Shown here in pieces: positions 31,577 through 42,577 of a DNA stretch of 43,997 bases (position 1 is the stretch's first letter; the number at the start of each line of letters is the position of its first letter). The stretch comes from Acanthamoeba castellanii str. Neff (Eukaryota > Discosea > Longamoebia > Acanthamoebidae). The notes under the pieces were generated by a model. That model was not told the origin of the DNA. It saw only the letters and a list, made by a program, of their open reading frames with translations, and did no database searches. Position numbers and translations under genes: made by a program. The stretch is from the NCBI RefSeq assembly GCF_000313135.1, contig NW_004457466.1, positions 556,512 to 600,508 on the forward strand. Direction: 5' to 3'.

Positions 31577-32195
31577 CTTGCTCCTCCTCGCCAAGTTTGG
31601 TTGACTGGCGGTCGGTTTCGGGCTGGAACACCAAGGCGCCGCAGCAAAATTGCAAAGTGCACAAATCATTGAGGAATCAAAAAGAAAAGAAAAAAGGGCA
31701 GGGGGAAAACACCTGTGGGGCTTGGCGCAGTGGCACTGTACTGCACAGGACCTGTAACAGGAGGGCAGGGAGGCCACTGACCAAAGACCTAGGAGTTCTG
31801 ATGCTGCAATACCCTCTCCACCTAAACTTGTCTAGTGCCTAGACAAGACAACTTTTTGACTGCTGAACCACCAACTGCCAGTACCTGTTGAGCAGGTTTA
31901 ACCTTGTATACCACTGCAAGCCATAAGGAATAAACCAAACCTTGCAACAGGACTGGCTGTGGGAGCTGTGTGCACTACAGTACAGCAATTTCAAATTTGT
32001 TGTGCCTGCCAAGAATTGCACAGGTCAATGGGAGTTTGGGTTCCTGAAGCACACAGGCCACAGGCAGCAACAACCACGACTTGGTCGGGGTGGAGCTTGA
32101 GGATTGATCAGCCCAGGCGATCGATCCTGCGAGCGGTGTGGATGCACGAGGCGGGCAGAAGGGGAAAGCAGGATGGACGGGGCGGCGTTGGTGTA
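31577..32195. promoter_or_regulatory. Divergent region between F-box/ankyrin and receptor kinase genes
   Basis: 619 bases, less GC-rich than surrounding exons and rich in ACAGG/CCTGT words between 31720 and 32070. It contains the inverted repeat CTTGTCTAG-TGC-CTAGACAAG at 31827-31847 (9-base arms). It must hold both promoters. No gene was found. Confidence 0.5.
31827..31847. repeat. Perfect inverted repeat, 9-base arms
   Basis: CTTGTCTAG and CTAGACAAG separated by TGC. A related palindrome TGTCTAGACA is at 772-781. Confidence 0.8.
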
Positions 32196-35100
32196 ATGAG
32201 CCGGGGAACGTGCAACTGGCCTCTGCGCATCATCAACGCCACAAGCATCCTCCAACTCCTTCTCCTGCTCATCCTCTCATCTCTGGCATGCTTCAGCGGG
32301 GGTGTCGCCACACGATCTTTCCTACTCCCCCGCCAGGTACCCTTCGTTCTTTTCCATCGCCCCCCCACCCACAAATCTGCCGGGAGAAAAAGACCCGCGG
32401 GATGCGCTCCGCAAGCTTCGAGGCTCGAGGCATTCTTGCTTCTGTGCTGGCGACTTCCTGCTTCGCAAGCTTTTTCATTTTGTGTTGGAGATTAGATTGG
32501 GTCACTGATTATTTAATAATTTTATTATTCGCACCGAACCATGACGATAGGCCACGAACGCGACCTCGCCCGGCACTTGCGTGTACGTGGCGGACGCGCT
32601 CTCGGCCACCAAGGGCATCATCTACGCGTACGACACGAACGGCGCGGTGGTGTTCTCCCTCAACGTCAGCACCACGCCCTCCGCCCTGGCCATCGACCAC
32701 GCCCGCCAGCGCCTCTACGCCGCCATCGCCACCAACCTCCTCGCGTACTGACCCCTAGGGCCACATCTTTTTTTATTTTTTTTTGTTTCATCTTTTTTTT
32801 GTGCTGACGCCTTGTGGGGGGGGGGGTAACAGGCTGGACATTTCGCAGGAGCTCGAGTCCGTTCAGACGGCGTGCTCCTGCTCGACGTCCTACTTCACAC
32901 TCACGAGCACCGTGACGTACGACCGCACCACGTTCGCACTGCACCACGATGATTCTGGTGCGCATAGCTAACAAGTTTCTTGAATGCGGTGGAATGCAGA
33001 GGCGTGGCGGTCGATGAGACGAGCGGCACGGTGTATTTCGCGTACGGCAGCTCCCTCTGCTACGTGGACCTGCAGGCGAGCTACCCCGAATGCAGGACCT
33101 ACTCCACCCCGTTCGACAGCTTTGGCGCGCTCACCATCTCCCAAGGTATTCGCACACGCACCACCGCACACGTACACGCACGACACACGACACTCACGCT
33201 CTTTGATCGACTCAGAGCGTCGCGAGTTGTACGTCTTGGGTTCGTCGTGGCGGCGCATCTACCGCTTCTCACTGGCGACAGGCGGCTTCCCTACGCAGCT
33301 CTCCACATTCCAGCCCCCATCAGGCCTACAGCCGCTCTGGGGTACAACCGCACGCACGCAGCGCGCATGCTTCACACGCGAGGCTGCTCACACTCACCGC
33401 GTTGGGTCCACGGCAGGCATCACAATGCGGCAAGGCAACATATTGGTGGGCGCTGATCCGGTCGACCTCAGCATCGCCTTCCCCGAGTTGCTCCTTCTGG
33501 ACCCGGCGACGGGCAATCTTCTGGCCACCCTCTCCGATCTCTACCTCGACGAGTACTCCAACCTGGTCAACGACAACGAGACCGGCCGAGTCTACCACGT
33601 CATCAAATCCGGCACTCTTTTCGTTCGTCTTTCTCCTCTTCGTGTCGTGTGTTGTGGTGTGTGTGTGTGTGTGTGTGTGTCGTGTGTTGAATGTCAGCTG
33701 ATTCTTCGTTACGCATTACAGCCCAACTACACGGTGCGGAGCTTCAATCTGAACCAGCTGGGCAGCGTACTGACCCGGGCCGACACAACCACCTTCATCC
33801 CGGCCGGCGTACTGCGAGAGCCTACGGCGCTCGCCGTGGGCCGCTGCCCCTACATCGCGCCGTCGCCGTCGCCTTCGGTCACCCCTTCGGCCTCGCCGTC
33901 GGTCATTCCGCTCAGCGACTCGGGCGCCGACCTCATACCGCTCACCGTCGTCCTGCCCACCGTGGTCGGCTCCGTGATGGCCTGCTGCGCCTGCGGCGTG
34001 GTCGTGGCCGCGATGCTGATCATCATCGCCCGCCGGCGACGCCGGTGGTTCGAGAGCGACGTCGACCGCGGGGCGGCGGGCGAGGGCGACGTGGAGTTAG
34101 CGGCCACCAAGTTCACCTATCGCGAGATCGACTCCCGCGAGCTCAAGCTGGGCCGGCTGTTGGGCCAAGGCGCCTTCGGCAAGGTCTACAAGGGCGAATA
34201 CAGGTAATTGGATTGCATTCTCCGAATTGCTGACGTATCACCCGACCTAACCAACGCACGCACACGCACCCACGCACACACGCATGTACCAGGGGTGCGG
34301 TGGTGGCGGTGAAGATGTTCGAGGGAGTTAGGCTCGAGCAAGCGGACAATCGTTTGCTGCGAGAGCTACGGAGCGAAGCCCAGATGATGGAGGTCCTGTC
34401 GAATCACCCCAACATCGTCAAGTTCGTGGGCGCCATCACACAGGGTACCTTGTTATTTTTATTATTATCATTATCATTATTTTATTATAATGTTTTTTTC
34501 ATTATCATTTTAACACACGGTGCGCACATGCAGCCGCTTCGCTTGACGACAGCTTCGCCCTGGTGCTCGAGTACTGTCCTCGGGGCTCCCTCTACGATCT
34601 CTTGGTACGCCATCGTCACGAGAATGTCAAATGGTGATGCGCTCTCGCCCTCACTCTCCTCCCTCGGTGTGAACAGGTGAAAAAGAAGAAGAAGCTGCCG
34701 CTAATCACGTTGGTGCGGATGGCACGTGACGCGGCCTTCGGCATACTTCACCTTCACAAGGTTTTCACCACTCGCCGGTCTGCCACTGTGCCACCAGATC
34801 TCTCATCGACAACTTAATTGTCATTCACAGGAAAAGGTCATCCACCGCGACATAGCGGCGCGCAACATGTTGGTCGGCCAGAACTACGGTACTGCCAGGG
34901 CTCTGGCCCACCTCCTTCGGCCTGCATTGGCTCACCTCCGATTCTTTGCCGTGTTTCAGAGGTGTACGTGTCGGACTTTGGGTTGGCGCGGGTCAAGGAG
35001 TCAGAGGAGGAGGCCGGCACCACCAACCAGAGCTTCGGCCCCGTCGGCGTACGCCCCGTCTCCCTCCCCACCACCCACTCAAAACAAGACACGACACGAC

Positions 35101-37166
35101 ACGACACGCACCACAGCACGCCACCCACGCCGCCTGTGTGCGATAGCCTCAACGTTTGCTCTACGTGATTTGTCATTAGTGGATGGCGCCCGAAGCGCTG
35201 CAGAGCCGCCAGTACAGCGAGGGCACCGACGCCTTTTCGTTCGGCGTCATGTTGTGGTACCCTGCAACTTCTTCTTCTTCCATTGAAGAAAGCTTCAACG
35301 CCACTCACTGATACGTCGTTCACGTTGGGTGGTCATCACAGGGAGATGATGGCGCGCAGGCGGCCGTGGGCGGGCGTCGAGGTCGCTCAGATAGTGACGG
35401 CCTTGGTGTCCAACACCCGCCTGAAGATTCCCAGCGACTGTGACCCGGTCTTCCGGCGTTTGATGAAACAATGCTGGCGCCAAAACCCGGCCCATCGGTA
35501 CTCGCACGTTCTCGCTGCGCTTCACACCAATTCCGTTTTCTATTTTATACATATTAATATATCATTTACTATAATTATTATTATTTTAAATAAAAGCAGT
35601 ATCATGATTAAATAATTGGTTGGAATTCTTGATGCTAATATAGTGCGATGGATTGGCAGGCCATCGTTCGACAAGATCGTGATCACGTTGAGCGAGTACT
35701 ACCACACGCTGAAGAAGATCCAGGACGTCGACACCGAATGCCCCGAGCTGTCGGAGGAGAGCGAAGAAGGTGCGGACCGACCTCTTTATGTTTGTTTTTA
35801 TTTTTGTTTGTTTTTGTTTTGTTTTTCAACTTGGCATGGGCGCTGCCTCACACGGCGCTTTGGCAGACGTCACGGATGAGGGCAGGAGCGATGTCAGCTT
35901 CGCCTCGTGGGAACAGAAGCGGATGAAGGACGACATCAGGTCCTTCCTCAAGCAGATCCTCCTCGAGGTGCGCCTCTCTAGGCTTCTTCCCCCCCCCAAC
36001 GTGCTCGTACTTTGCTTTGCCGCCACTCACCTGCAAGCACCGCGCACGTCGGCAGCGGGGAGAGGAGGATTTCTCGCACGTCGAGCGCGCCTATGTGGCA
36101 GCGCTGCAGGACCTGCGTCGACACTACGCGCCGGACACCGCCGGGGACACGTTTCCCGTCATCACCGCCGGCAATCCATGTTCGTATTTTCCCACGCACC
36201 TTCACCCGCCGTCACACGCGCTCAGACGACACGCAACACTCAACACGCATTGAATTCCTGACATTCTGGCGTTGTGCGACTGCAGTCGGCCAGCAGTCGG
36301 GCTTGCTGGAGTCGGGGCCGTCCAACGCGTACATGTCGATCATCAGCCGCAAGGACCCGCCAGCGCTGCTGAAGGGCGGCGGCGGGCAGCCCTTTGTGGC
36401 GGCGGACGACGATGGCGAGACCACGGGCGCGGAGAGCGCCGGCGGCAGCTCGGTGGTCTACCACTCGGCGCGGGTCGTCAAGCGGCCCAAGGTGCAGGGT
36501 CAGCCCGCCAGCGCCGCCGACGACGATGCCTGGCTCTCGCCCTACGCCTTCCCCGTGCTCGACGGGGCCGGAGGGGTGAGCCGCCCGGCCAAGGCCAATC
36601 AGCCACAGCCGCAGCCCAAGGGTCAGCACAAGCGGAACAATAAGGGCAAGAAGAACGTCAAGTGGCCCGACGACGATGACGATGACGCGGGGATGAAGGA
36701 GGAAGAGGAGCGCGAGGAGGATGACGTCGGCAGCAACAGGAACCTGAAGGCGATGCCGCAGCTGCAGCAGTCAGCGAAGAGCGACAAGAAGAACAAGACC
36801 TCATCGGCCAAGCCGCCGGCCCTGCCCGCGTTCGTGAGCTACGCATCGCTGCTGCCGCCGTCGTCGTCGTCATCGGGAGGAGAAAGCGCTGCGTCGATCG
36901 CGCCCGGAACGTCGCCGGCGTCAGCGCATCGCCAACTGCCCAAGACGCCCCCGCCCAAACGGCCGCCGCGCACAAACGACGCGGCGGACGAGAGCGGTGA
37001 CGGCTACGCGTCCGTCGAGCTCCGTGCAACAGCGCGAACGGGGCGCACATCTGCTGGAGTGTCCGCGGTGGCAGTACCCGAGCGCTCGCGTGCGCCGCCA
37101 CGGCCGCCACGAAAGCCCACAGCAGCCCAGGCGGACAGCGATTTATATTGCGAGGTCGCCCTGTGA
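32196..37166 (+). CDS. Receptor tyrosine kinase with beta-propeller-like ectodomain and tyrosine-motif tail
   Basis: Eighteen exons: 32196-32336, 32551-32744, 32833-32957, 33002-33145, 33216-33341, 33417-33622, 33698-34203, 34293-34444, 34534-34604, 34677-34760, 34831-34888, 34960-35048, 35180-35256, 35342-35497, 35660-35769, 35867-35967, 36056-36179, 36286-37166; 3345 nt, 1114 residues. A signal peptide (ATSILQLLLLLILSSLACFS) is followed by blade-like repeats (PSALAIDHARQRLYAAIA, GVAVDETSGTVYFAYGS, LLLLDPATGNLLATLSDLY), a PSPSPSVTPSASPS stalk and one membrane span before RRRRRW. The kinase has LGQGAFGKVYKGEY, VAVKMF, HRDIAARNMLVG, VSDFGLAR, WMAPEAL and WRQNPAHRPSFDKIV. HRDIAARN is the tyrosine-kinase form of the catalytic loop; its activation loop has no Tyr. 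The tail has tyrosines in NAYMSII, VSYASLL, GYASVEL and LYCEVAL plus proline-rich sites. Ligand and partners are unknown. Confidence 0.88.
33655..33682. repeat. (GT)n microsatellite in an intron
   Basis: A short GT run in the intron between exons 6 and 7 of the receptor kinase gene. Confidence 0.85.
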
Positions 37167-38277
37167 GCCACCAGTTGTCAACGTTGTGCGCGTGCCCGGC
37201 ACTGTCACCCACATTGTAAAGAACCATTTATTTATTATCTCTCGCTGTCGTTCCTCTTAGGCGACGCAACACGTGCGAGTACTTCATTAAGAACGTTGAG
37301 GGGAGATCCAATCGAACTCCGTCAACGGTTTCCCTGACCAATATAAAGTCCGCGTAAAGTGGCCAATCACACATGGGCCTGCGTGGCTCTGAAGTTAAAA
37401 ATTCGGAACGGTGCCTAAACGTGGCCTCGTTCCGCCGAAACTGGACACTTTCTTTTCACTTCACGACCAAGACCCTCACGACCAGGGCTTCACCTCCGCT
37501 CCCTGCGACCGGCCGAAGACGTCAGGCGATTCACTGCCTTCTGTACACAACGGAGAGGAAGAAGGCCATCAAGTGATTGTCACATAGACCATCACGGGAG
37601 GAGTGGGTAAGGTTCTTTTACACGGCTGGTTCCGGTCACGCGAGCTGTGGCCTTGGGCGTCGAGCAGGAAACAGGAGAACGAAGCAACTTGACAGACCTT
37701 GAGCGGCGACCAGAGAGTCTCGGCTGAGCCGCTTTTGGGCCGGTTAGCCCAATTATTTCATAAACGAGAAGGAGCTGAAGAAGAGGCAAGACCACCTGTG
37801 CCGACGCCCACCTGCACCTCACACGACCATCGCGCCATCGACAGCCTAGGCCACGGGGGGCGAATCTCTGCTTGAACGCTCGGACGTGCGAGGTACCTCA
37901 GACAGTGTTCCAATCTGGTACTTTTCTGTTTCTCTACATTCCTGCACACACCTCAAATCGCCACAATCTCGTCCTTTTGTTGGCTCTGCCCACCACCCAC
38001 CTTCGCTACTCCTTTGCACGTCGTTAGACCACCTCGCGTTTCTGTCACCACACGAGCTTCTTGCCACATTTCGTCGCCACCCACCACAACAATAGTTCTG
38101 GGTAAATTCTTATTATTCTGAATTGTACCACCCTGCAGAAGGCAGCGACTGCCACGTAGACCATCGAGCCATCCGACTCACATCAACTCTGCTGGCCCCA
38201 AAAGCGAGCCACGCGGGTTCGATCGAGTCGAAGGATCGGCGAGATCGAACGAACGGTGCAGCAAGATCGAAGCGATA
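37167..38277. promoter_or_regulatory. Long gene-free region upstream of the second kinase
   Basis: 1111 bases with no convincing coding frame. A TATA-like TATAAAG is at 37342-37348, within AATATAAAGTCCGCG. TTTATTTATTATC near 37228 is a possible 3' UTR end of the receptor kinase gene. A long 5' leader, possibly with an intron, or an unrecognised non-coding RNA would fit. Confidence 0.4.
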
Positions 38278-39771
38278 ATGCGAAACAAGAAATCCATGGA
38301 CGACGATTTTAGCGGCATGCGGCGGGCGGCGATCGTGCCATCGGTCGACTCGTACAACTTCGATGGCGGCAGGAACGTCGAAGGTCTCAGCTCGTCCCAG
38401 CCGCAGCCATTCGACATCTACTTCTACAAATCGGACGACGCGGCTGGCCTGGGCAATCGCAACGTGCTCCACGATCAGCAGGGTAGGCCGGGCACGCCCA
38501 TTACGCGCTACACAAATCTCGACATCATCACGGCCAATGGAGACACCCTCACCGACCAGACCGTAGTGCTGCTGGAGACCCTGGGCGAGGGCACCTTCGC
38601 CGACTGCTACAAGGCCGAGTACAACGGGCGCATCGTCGCCGTGAAGATCCTCAAGGCCTTCCTGCACTCATCGAAGCAGCGCGAGGCCTTCGACCGCGAG
38701 CTGCACGCCCTGCGTCGCACCGCCGACAGCAAGCTCACGCTCGACCTCATCGGCTACCGCCCGCAGCCCCACTACTGGCTCATCACGTCCTACATGAACG
38801 AGGGCACCCTCCACTCCCGCATCAAGGCCGCCGAGGGCCGACCCCTCCCCCTGCGCGAGGTGCTCGACATCGGCGTTCAGATCTCGGCCGCCATGCAGTA
38901 CCTCCACGCCCATCTCCTCATGCACCGCGACCTCACGCCCTTCAACCTGCTCTTCCACGAGGGCTCCCTGCGCCTGGCCGACTTTGGCGTCACGGTCGAC
39001 CTCGCCAACCTCGGCGGCGGACCCGACGCCACCGTGCCCGCATCGCCGCCACTGCTCAGCAGCAGCGTGGCCCACCACTCGTCGTCGCCGTTCTCCTTCG
39101 CCGTGCCCTCGTTCCTCTCCCCACCGGCCGCGCTCCCCGAGCAGTACGACAGCGGCTACCTGATGTCGTCTCAGATCGTGCCGACAACGCACCCGCTGGG
39201 CTTCCGGGGCTTCAGCAGTGTCGGTGCCTTCGGTGGAGGCGACAGCGACAGCGACGAGATGGCGCTCGACGAGGAGGTCTCCACCACGGAAGACGACGAA
39301 GGGTTCGACGGCGAGTGCGTGGAAATGGGGGACACCGGCGAGGCCAACTACGACCTGGCCTACGACATGTCGCCCAACGGACATCCCTACTACCGTGCGC
39401 CTGGTTCGTCTTTCTCTTCTTCTTCCTCATCATCATCTTCTTCTTGTTGTATTGTCGCTCACGTTACGTTGTGGTGGTCTTGCTGTGCAGAGGTGAACGA
39501 GGGCCGGGCCTACTCGCTGGCGGCGGAGGTATTCAATTTTGGGTCGGTGCTCTACGAGTGCATGACCGGGACCGTGCTCACGGCGCAGGCGCCCCTGGCC
39601 GTGGTCGCCACGGGCCTGCGACGAAGCGCCGAGCGCGAGCGACGAGGCAACGGCTTCCCCGACGAGCTGTGGCGACTCCAGACGGCGTGCTGGGACCGAG
39701 ACCCGAGGAAGAGACCTTCCTTCGACGCCATTTTGCAGCGGCTGACTGCGCTTCGCGCCAGGCTGCCCTGA
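38278..39771 (+). CDS. TKL-type protein kinase with large activation-segment insertion
   Basis: Two exons, 38278-39403 and 39491-39771; 1407 nt, 468 residues. The kinase core starts near residue 100: LGEGTFADCYKAEYNGRIVA, Lys123 in VAVK, MHRDLTPFNLLF with catalytic Asp218 and Asn223, and LADFGVTVD with Asp235. YYRAPEV carries the APE Glu376, split by the intron. The end AAEVFNFGSVLYECMTG and WDRDPRKRPSFDAIL fits the tyrosine-kinase-like group. The usual HRDLK lysine is Thr. About 140 residues lie between DFG and APE where 20-35 is normal; the extra part is Ser/Pro-rich then acidic (GGDSDSDEMALDEEVSTTED). No membrane span is seen, so it is probably cytosolic. It is likely active because all metal and ATP residues are present, but the specificity cannot be read from sequence. 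Confidence 0.88.
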   Translation: MRNKKSMDDDFSGMRRAAIVPSVDSYNFDGGRNVEGLSSSQPQPFDIYFYKSDDAAGLGNRNVLHDQQGRPGTPITRYTNLDIITANGDTLTDQTVVLLETLGEGTFADCYKAEYNGRIVAVKILKAFLHSSKQREAFDRELHALRRTADSKLTLDLIGYRPQPHYWLITSYMNEGTLHSRIKAAEGRPLPLREVLDIGVQISAAMQYLHAHLLMHRDLTPFNLLFHEGSLRLADFGVTVDLANLGGGPDATVPASPPLLSSSVAHHSSSPFSFAVPSFLSPPAALPEQYDSGYLMSSQIVPTTHPLGFRGFSSVGAFGGGDSDSDEMALDEEVSTTEDDEGFDGECVEMGDTGEANYDLAYDMSPNGHPYYRAPGSSFSSSSSSSSSSCCIVAHVTLWWSCCAEVNEGRAYSLAAEVFNFGSVLYECMTGTVLTAQAPLAVVATGLRRSAERERRGNGFPDELWRLQTACWDRDPRKRPSFDAILQRLTALRARLP

Positions 39772-40250
39772 GCCACCACCGACCAAGACTACGACCACGA
39801 CGACGAAGATATCGAGATCAACCCCACCCGCCTGCCTCGACGATGAAGAAGGCGACGCGACACAAGCGAGAGGAGGAGATGCGACGTTCGACGGCGCCTC
39901 TCGTCCGCTCGGCCCGTCCGGGCGTGTACAGAAGGAGGAGGACGACTACACCGTCCGTCTGTCGTTTGTAATTTGTTTTTGAGCTTCCCTCTGTGTAACA
40001 TAATGTAAACACACACCAACGCTTTTTACCCGCCTTTATCTCTTCTTCCTCCCGTTGCTGTACAGGTAATCCCTTCTTGGCTTCCCTTGTTGACCTCTAG
40101 CCACCACGACTTCATCATCGACCATGGTTCTCCACGTCTCGCCAGTTTAAAATGCCACTTGACGTCTTTGCCGTGTACAGCAGTCAGCAGATCTGTAGAG
40201 ATCTCCGTGGGTCGTTGTGGAGGAAGAAGAAAGGTGGTCGTACGGGCCGG
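39772..40250. other. Convergent 3' region between TKL kinase and LENG1-like genes
   Basis: 479 bases holding both 3' UTRs. A small frame at 39843-39971 (basic, 42 residues) lacks any support and is probably chance. Confidence 0.45.
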
Positions 40251-42324
40251 TCAGTAGTTGTCACGCAGGGAAGCGCCGCCACGCTCGCGGCCCTCCAAGT
40301 GACCGGAATCGGAGTAATGACGACGGTGGCGGTGGTGCGACGACGATGAAGAAGAGGACGAATACGACGACGACGACGAACTACGCCGGTCTTCGTGGCG
40401 GTGGTGCTGCTCGCGCCGCTCCCGATCCTGCGCCCGTCGCTCCCGATCTGTACACAGTAGCAAACACACAGTTGGCGACAACGATGATGAGTGCCGATGC
40501 ACGCAACACGCAACACGCGGGTAAAAGGGTTGTACCCTGCGCTCGTAGGATGCCGCCGATGTGTGGCGCGAAGCCGGAACTGTACTGACCGGCGCCCGCG
40601 TTGACGGCCGGCGTCGGGACGCCCTGGCTGTTGCCGAACAGCAGCTGCCGCGTCTGTGTGGACAGGTGACGTCAGCGGTGTTGGTTAAGGTGGCGGGCAG
40701 AGTGTGTGTACCTTGCCCTTGGCTTCGGCTTCGCGTCTCATCCGCTCTGCGCGGAGCTGCAGGAGCTTCAGCTTCTTGGCCTCCGCGGCGCCATCATCAT
40801 CATCATCGCTCGAGCTGCTGTCGCTGTCGCTGTCCGAAGACGACGACGACTCGTGCTTCCTGCTCTTCCGTCGCTTCTTCTTCTCCTCCCGCTTCTTCCT
40901 CCTCTTCTTTTCCTTCTTCTTGTCTTTCTTGTCTTTCTTTTCTTTCTTCTCCTTCGTGTCGGCGCTGCCGGTGGTCGAGAGCGTGGTCGAAGAAGCGGCG
41001 GTGATGGTCGTCGTCGTGGTGGCTGCGGACATCTGGGCCGCTATCTTCATGCTCCGGGCCAGCATCGCTGGCGTCCCGGTCGAGCCATTGGCGTGCATCG
41101 CTTGGATCTGTGGAGAGCAAAGCCCAATCCAGTACCAGCATGTCAACACAACACACACAACACGCAACACACACAACACACACACACCACACACACACAC
41201 ACGGCAACGAGCGACGTACGGATTCGATTTGCTTCTTTCGCTGGAGGAAGACGCCCATGGCGGACAGGGGGTCCTTCTCGGCCTTGAACCGCTGCTGCTT
41301 GCGCTCCTTCTCGGGCGGAAGCGCCGGGGTCTCCACGGGCGGGCCGTAGTACCACGGCTTCACCTCTGCGCGTGCGCGCCCACCCAAGTCAACATCAGGT
41401 CAGCCTCGCCCATACGTGTCGTGTTTCGTGCGCGTGTGCGGTGGTGCGTGTGCGTGTGCCATGGCCGGAAAATGTACTCTGTGTCTCGGCTGCGCTCTGC
41501 CCGAGGTAGGTTGTGTAGAACCGTGCATCACGATCCGCCTGCGCCTTCTTCTCGGCCTCGTGCTCGGGATTTCGCTGCGCGGTACCAACCAGCGATTCAG
41601 ATATGAGTGACTGCGCGTGTGCGTGTGCGTGTGCGTGTGCGTGTGCGTGTGCGGTGATGCGTGTGCGTTGGCGCGTGTGCGTGAATACCGTGTCCTCGGC
41701 ACGCTGTTGGAGTTCAAGGTCCTCAAAAAAGTTGACGTGCTTGAGGGGTTCTTCTGCTGCTGCCACCACCGCCACTTCCTGCTCTTGCTCGCGCTCGTGC
41801 TTCACCGCCACCGCTTTGCCGCGTCGTCGTTCACCAGGGCCGGTCACCAGAGCTCTCTCACCCTCTGCTCAGACACACGACACACACACGACACACACAC
41901 ACACACAGGAAAGCACACCGCGTGCGTTGGTGTCGTGTGTCGTGTCATGTGTCGTGCGAGCACGCGTTGGTGCATACCTTCTTGCTTGACTATGACCAAA
42001 GAGGAGGGTCCGCTGTCGTCATCCACAGGTTCGCCCTTGAGCCGCTTGTTCCGCTCTCGCAGCGCTTCAAGCCGCCGCTCTTGCTCCTGCGTGGGCAGCG
42101 AAGACCAGATTAAATAAGAAAAGATATATAAATATAATTATTTATTTATTGTAGAAGAGAAATAAAAGTAGAAGCAAGATGTGGGAGGGATGTACGATGT
42201 CCAGCTCACGCTTGCGCTTGCGGTCCTCCTGCTTGCGGTGCTCCTCCTGATCCTTGCGCACCTTCTCGATGTTCTTTTGTGTCCATACGTGCCAACTCTT
42301 GTGCTGCAAAATGTTTAAACTCAT
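40251..42324 (-). CDS. LENG1-like CIR_N-domain protein, probable splicing-associated
   Basis: Eight exons: 42324-42196, 42086-41978, 41864-41689, 41574-41478, 41365-41220, 41107-40712, 40653-40536, 40447-40251; 1368 nt, 455 residues. The N-terminus MSLNILQHKSWHVWTQKNIE continues into a charged helix (RKDQEEHRKQEDRKRKREL), the CIR_N pattern shared by LENG1, CWC25 and CIR proteins. The middle has PLKHVNFFEDLELQQRAEDT and VKPWYYGPPVETP. The C-terminal third is a lysine-rich run of KEKK and KDKK units, a Ser/Asp tract (SSSSSDSDSDSSSSDDDDD) and an RS/RE-rich end. CIR_N proteins are linked to the spliceosome, so nuclear localisation is likely by inference. LENG1 is favoured over CWC25 by the NIL...KSWHV start. 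The stop is TGA at 40253-40251. It is divergent from the 5S gene. Confidence 0.85.
41605..41652. repeat. (GTGTGC)n microsatellite in an intron
   Basis: GCGTGTGCGTGTGC-type hexamer repeats in an intron of the LENG1-like gene. Similar tracts are at 41148-41206 and 41425-41458. Confidence 0.85.
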
Positions 42325-42455
42325 CTCACGGCCACTCTGCCCACAACGCTTCTTCTCTCTTTCTTGATCAAGGCCAATTCAAAATCAAAACCACTCGGCC
42401 ATTTCTTTGCTTTTTCTTGTGCTCTTTCATTTCCCACCACTGGTGAACAGTTGTT

Positions 42456-42574
42456 GGATACGGCCATACTGCGCAGAAAGCACCGCTTCCCATCCGAACA
42501 GCGAAGTTAAGCTGCGCCAGGCGGTGTTAGTACTGGGGTGGGCGACCACCCGGGAATCCACCGTGCCGTATCCT
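42456..42574 (+). rRNA. 5S rRNA: 5S ribosomal RNA
   Basis: 119 nt beginning GGATACGGCCATACTG and ending CCACCGTGCCGTATCCT. The 5' GGATACGG pairs with 3' CCGTATCC as helix I. The conserved loop region CCCATCCGAACAGCGAAGTT and the internal control regions (A box around AGTTAAGCTGCGCCAGG, C box around GTACTGGGGTGGGCGA) are intact. TTTT at 42574-42577 is the RNA polymerase III terminator. It stands alone, 131 bases from the start codon of the divergent LENG1-like gene, so this copy is dispersed rather than part of a visible tandem array. Confidence 0.97.
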
Positions 42575-42577
42575 TTT
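42574..42577 (+). terminator. Pol III oligo-T terminator of the 5S gene
   Basis: Four T residues directly at the end of the 5S sequence, the usual RNA polymerase III stop signal. Confidence 0.85.

Noticed and set aside
31043..31777. Minus-strand 244-residue frame overlapping the F-box gene
   Set aside because: A different frame from the F-box and spliced exons; it ignores the good intron at 31281-31396 and loses the F-box continuation.
31720..32070. Possible tRNA or small transposon
   Set aside because: No cloverleaf with A and B boxes and no terminal inverted repeats with target duplications could be found; only a short inverted repeat remains.
40704..41606. Plus-strand 300-residue frame rich in Ser, Phe and Leu
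   Set aside because: Antisense of the Lys-rich and Ser/Asp-rich exon of the LENG1-like gene.
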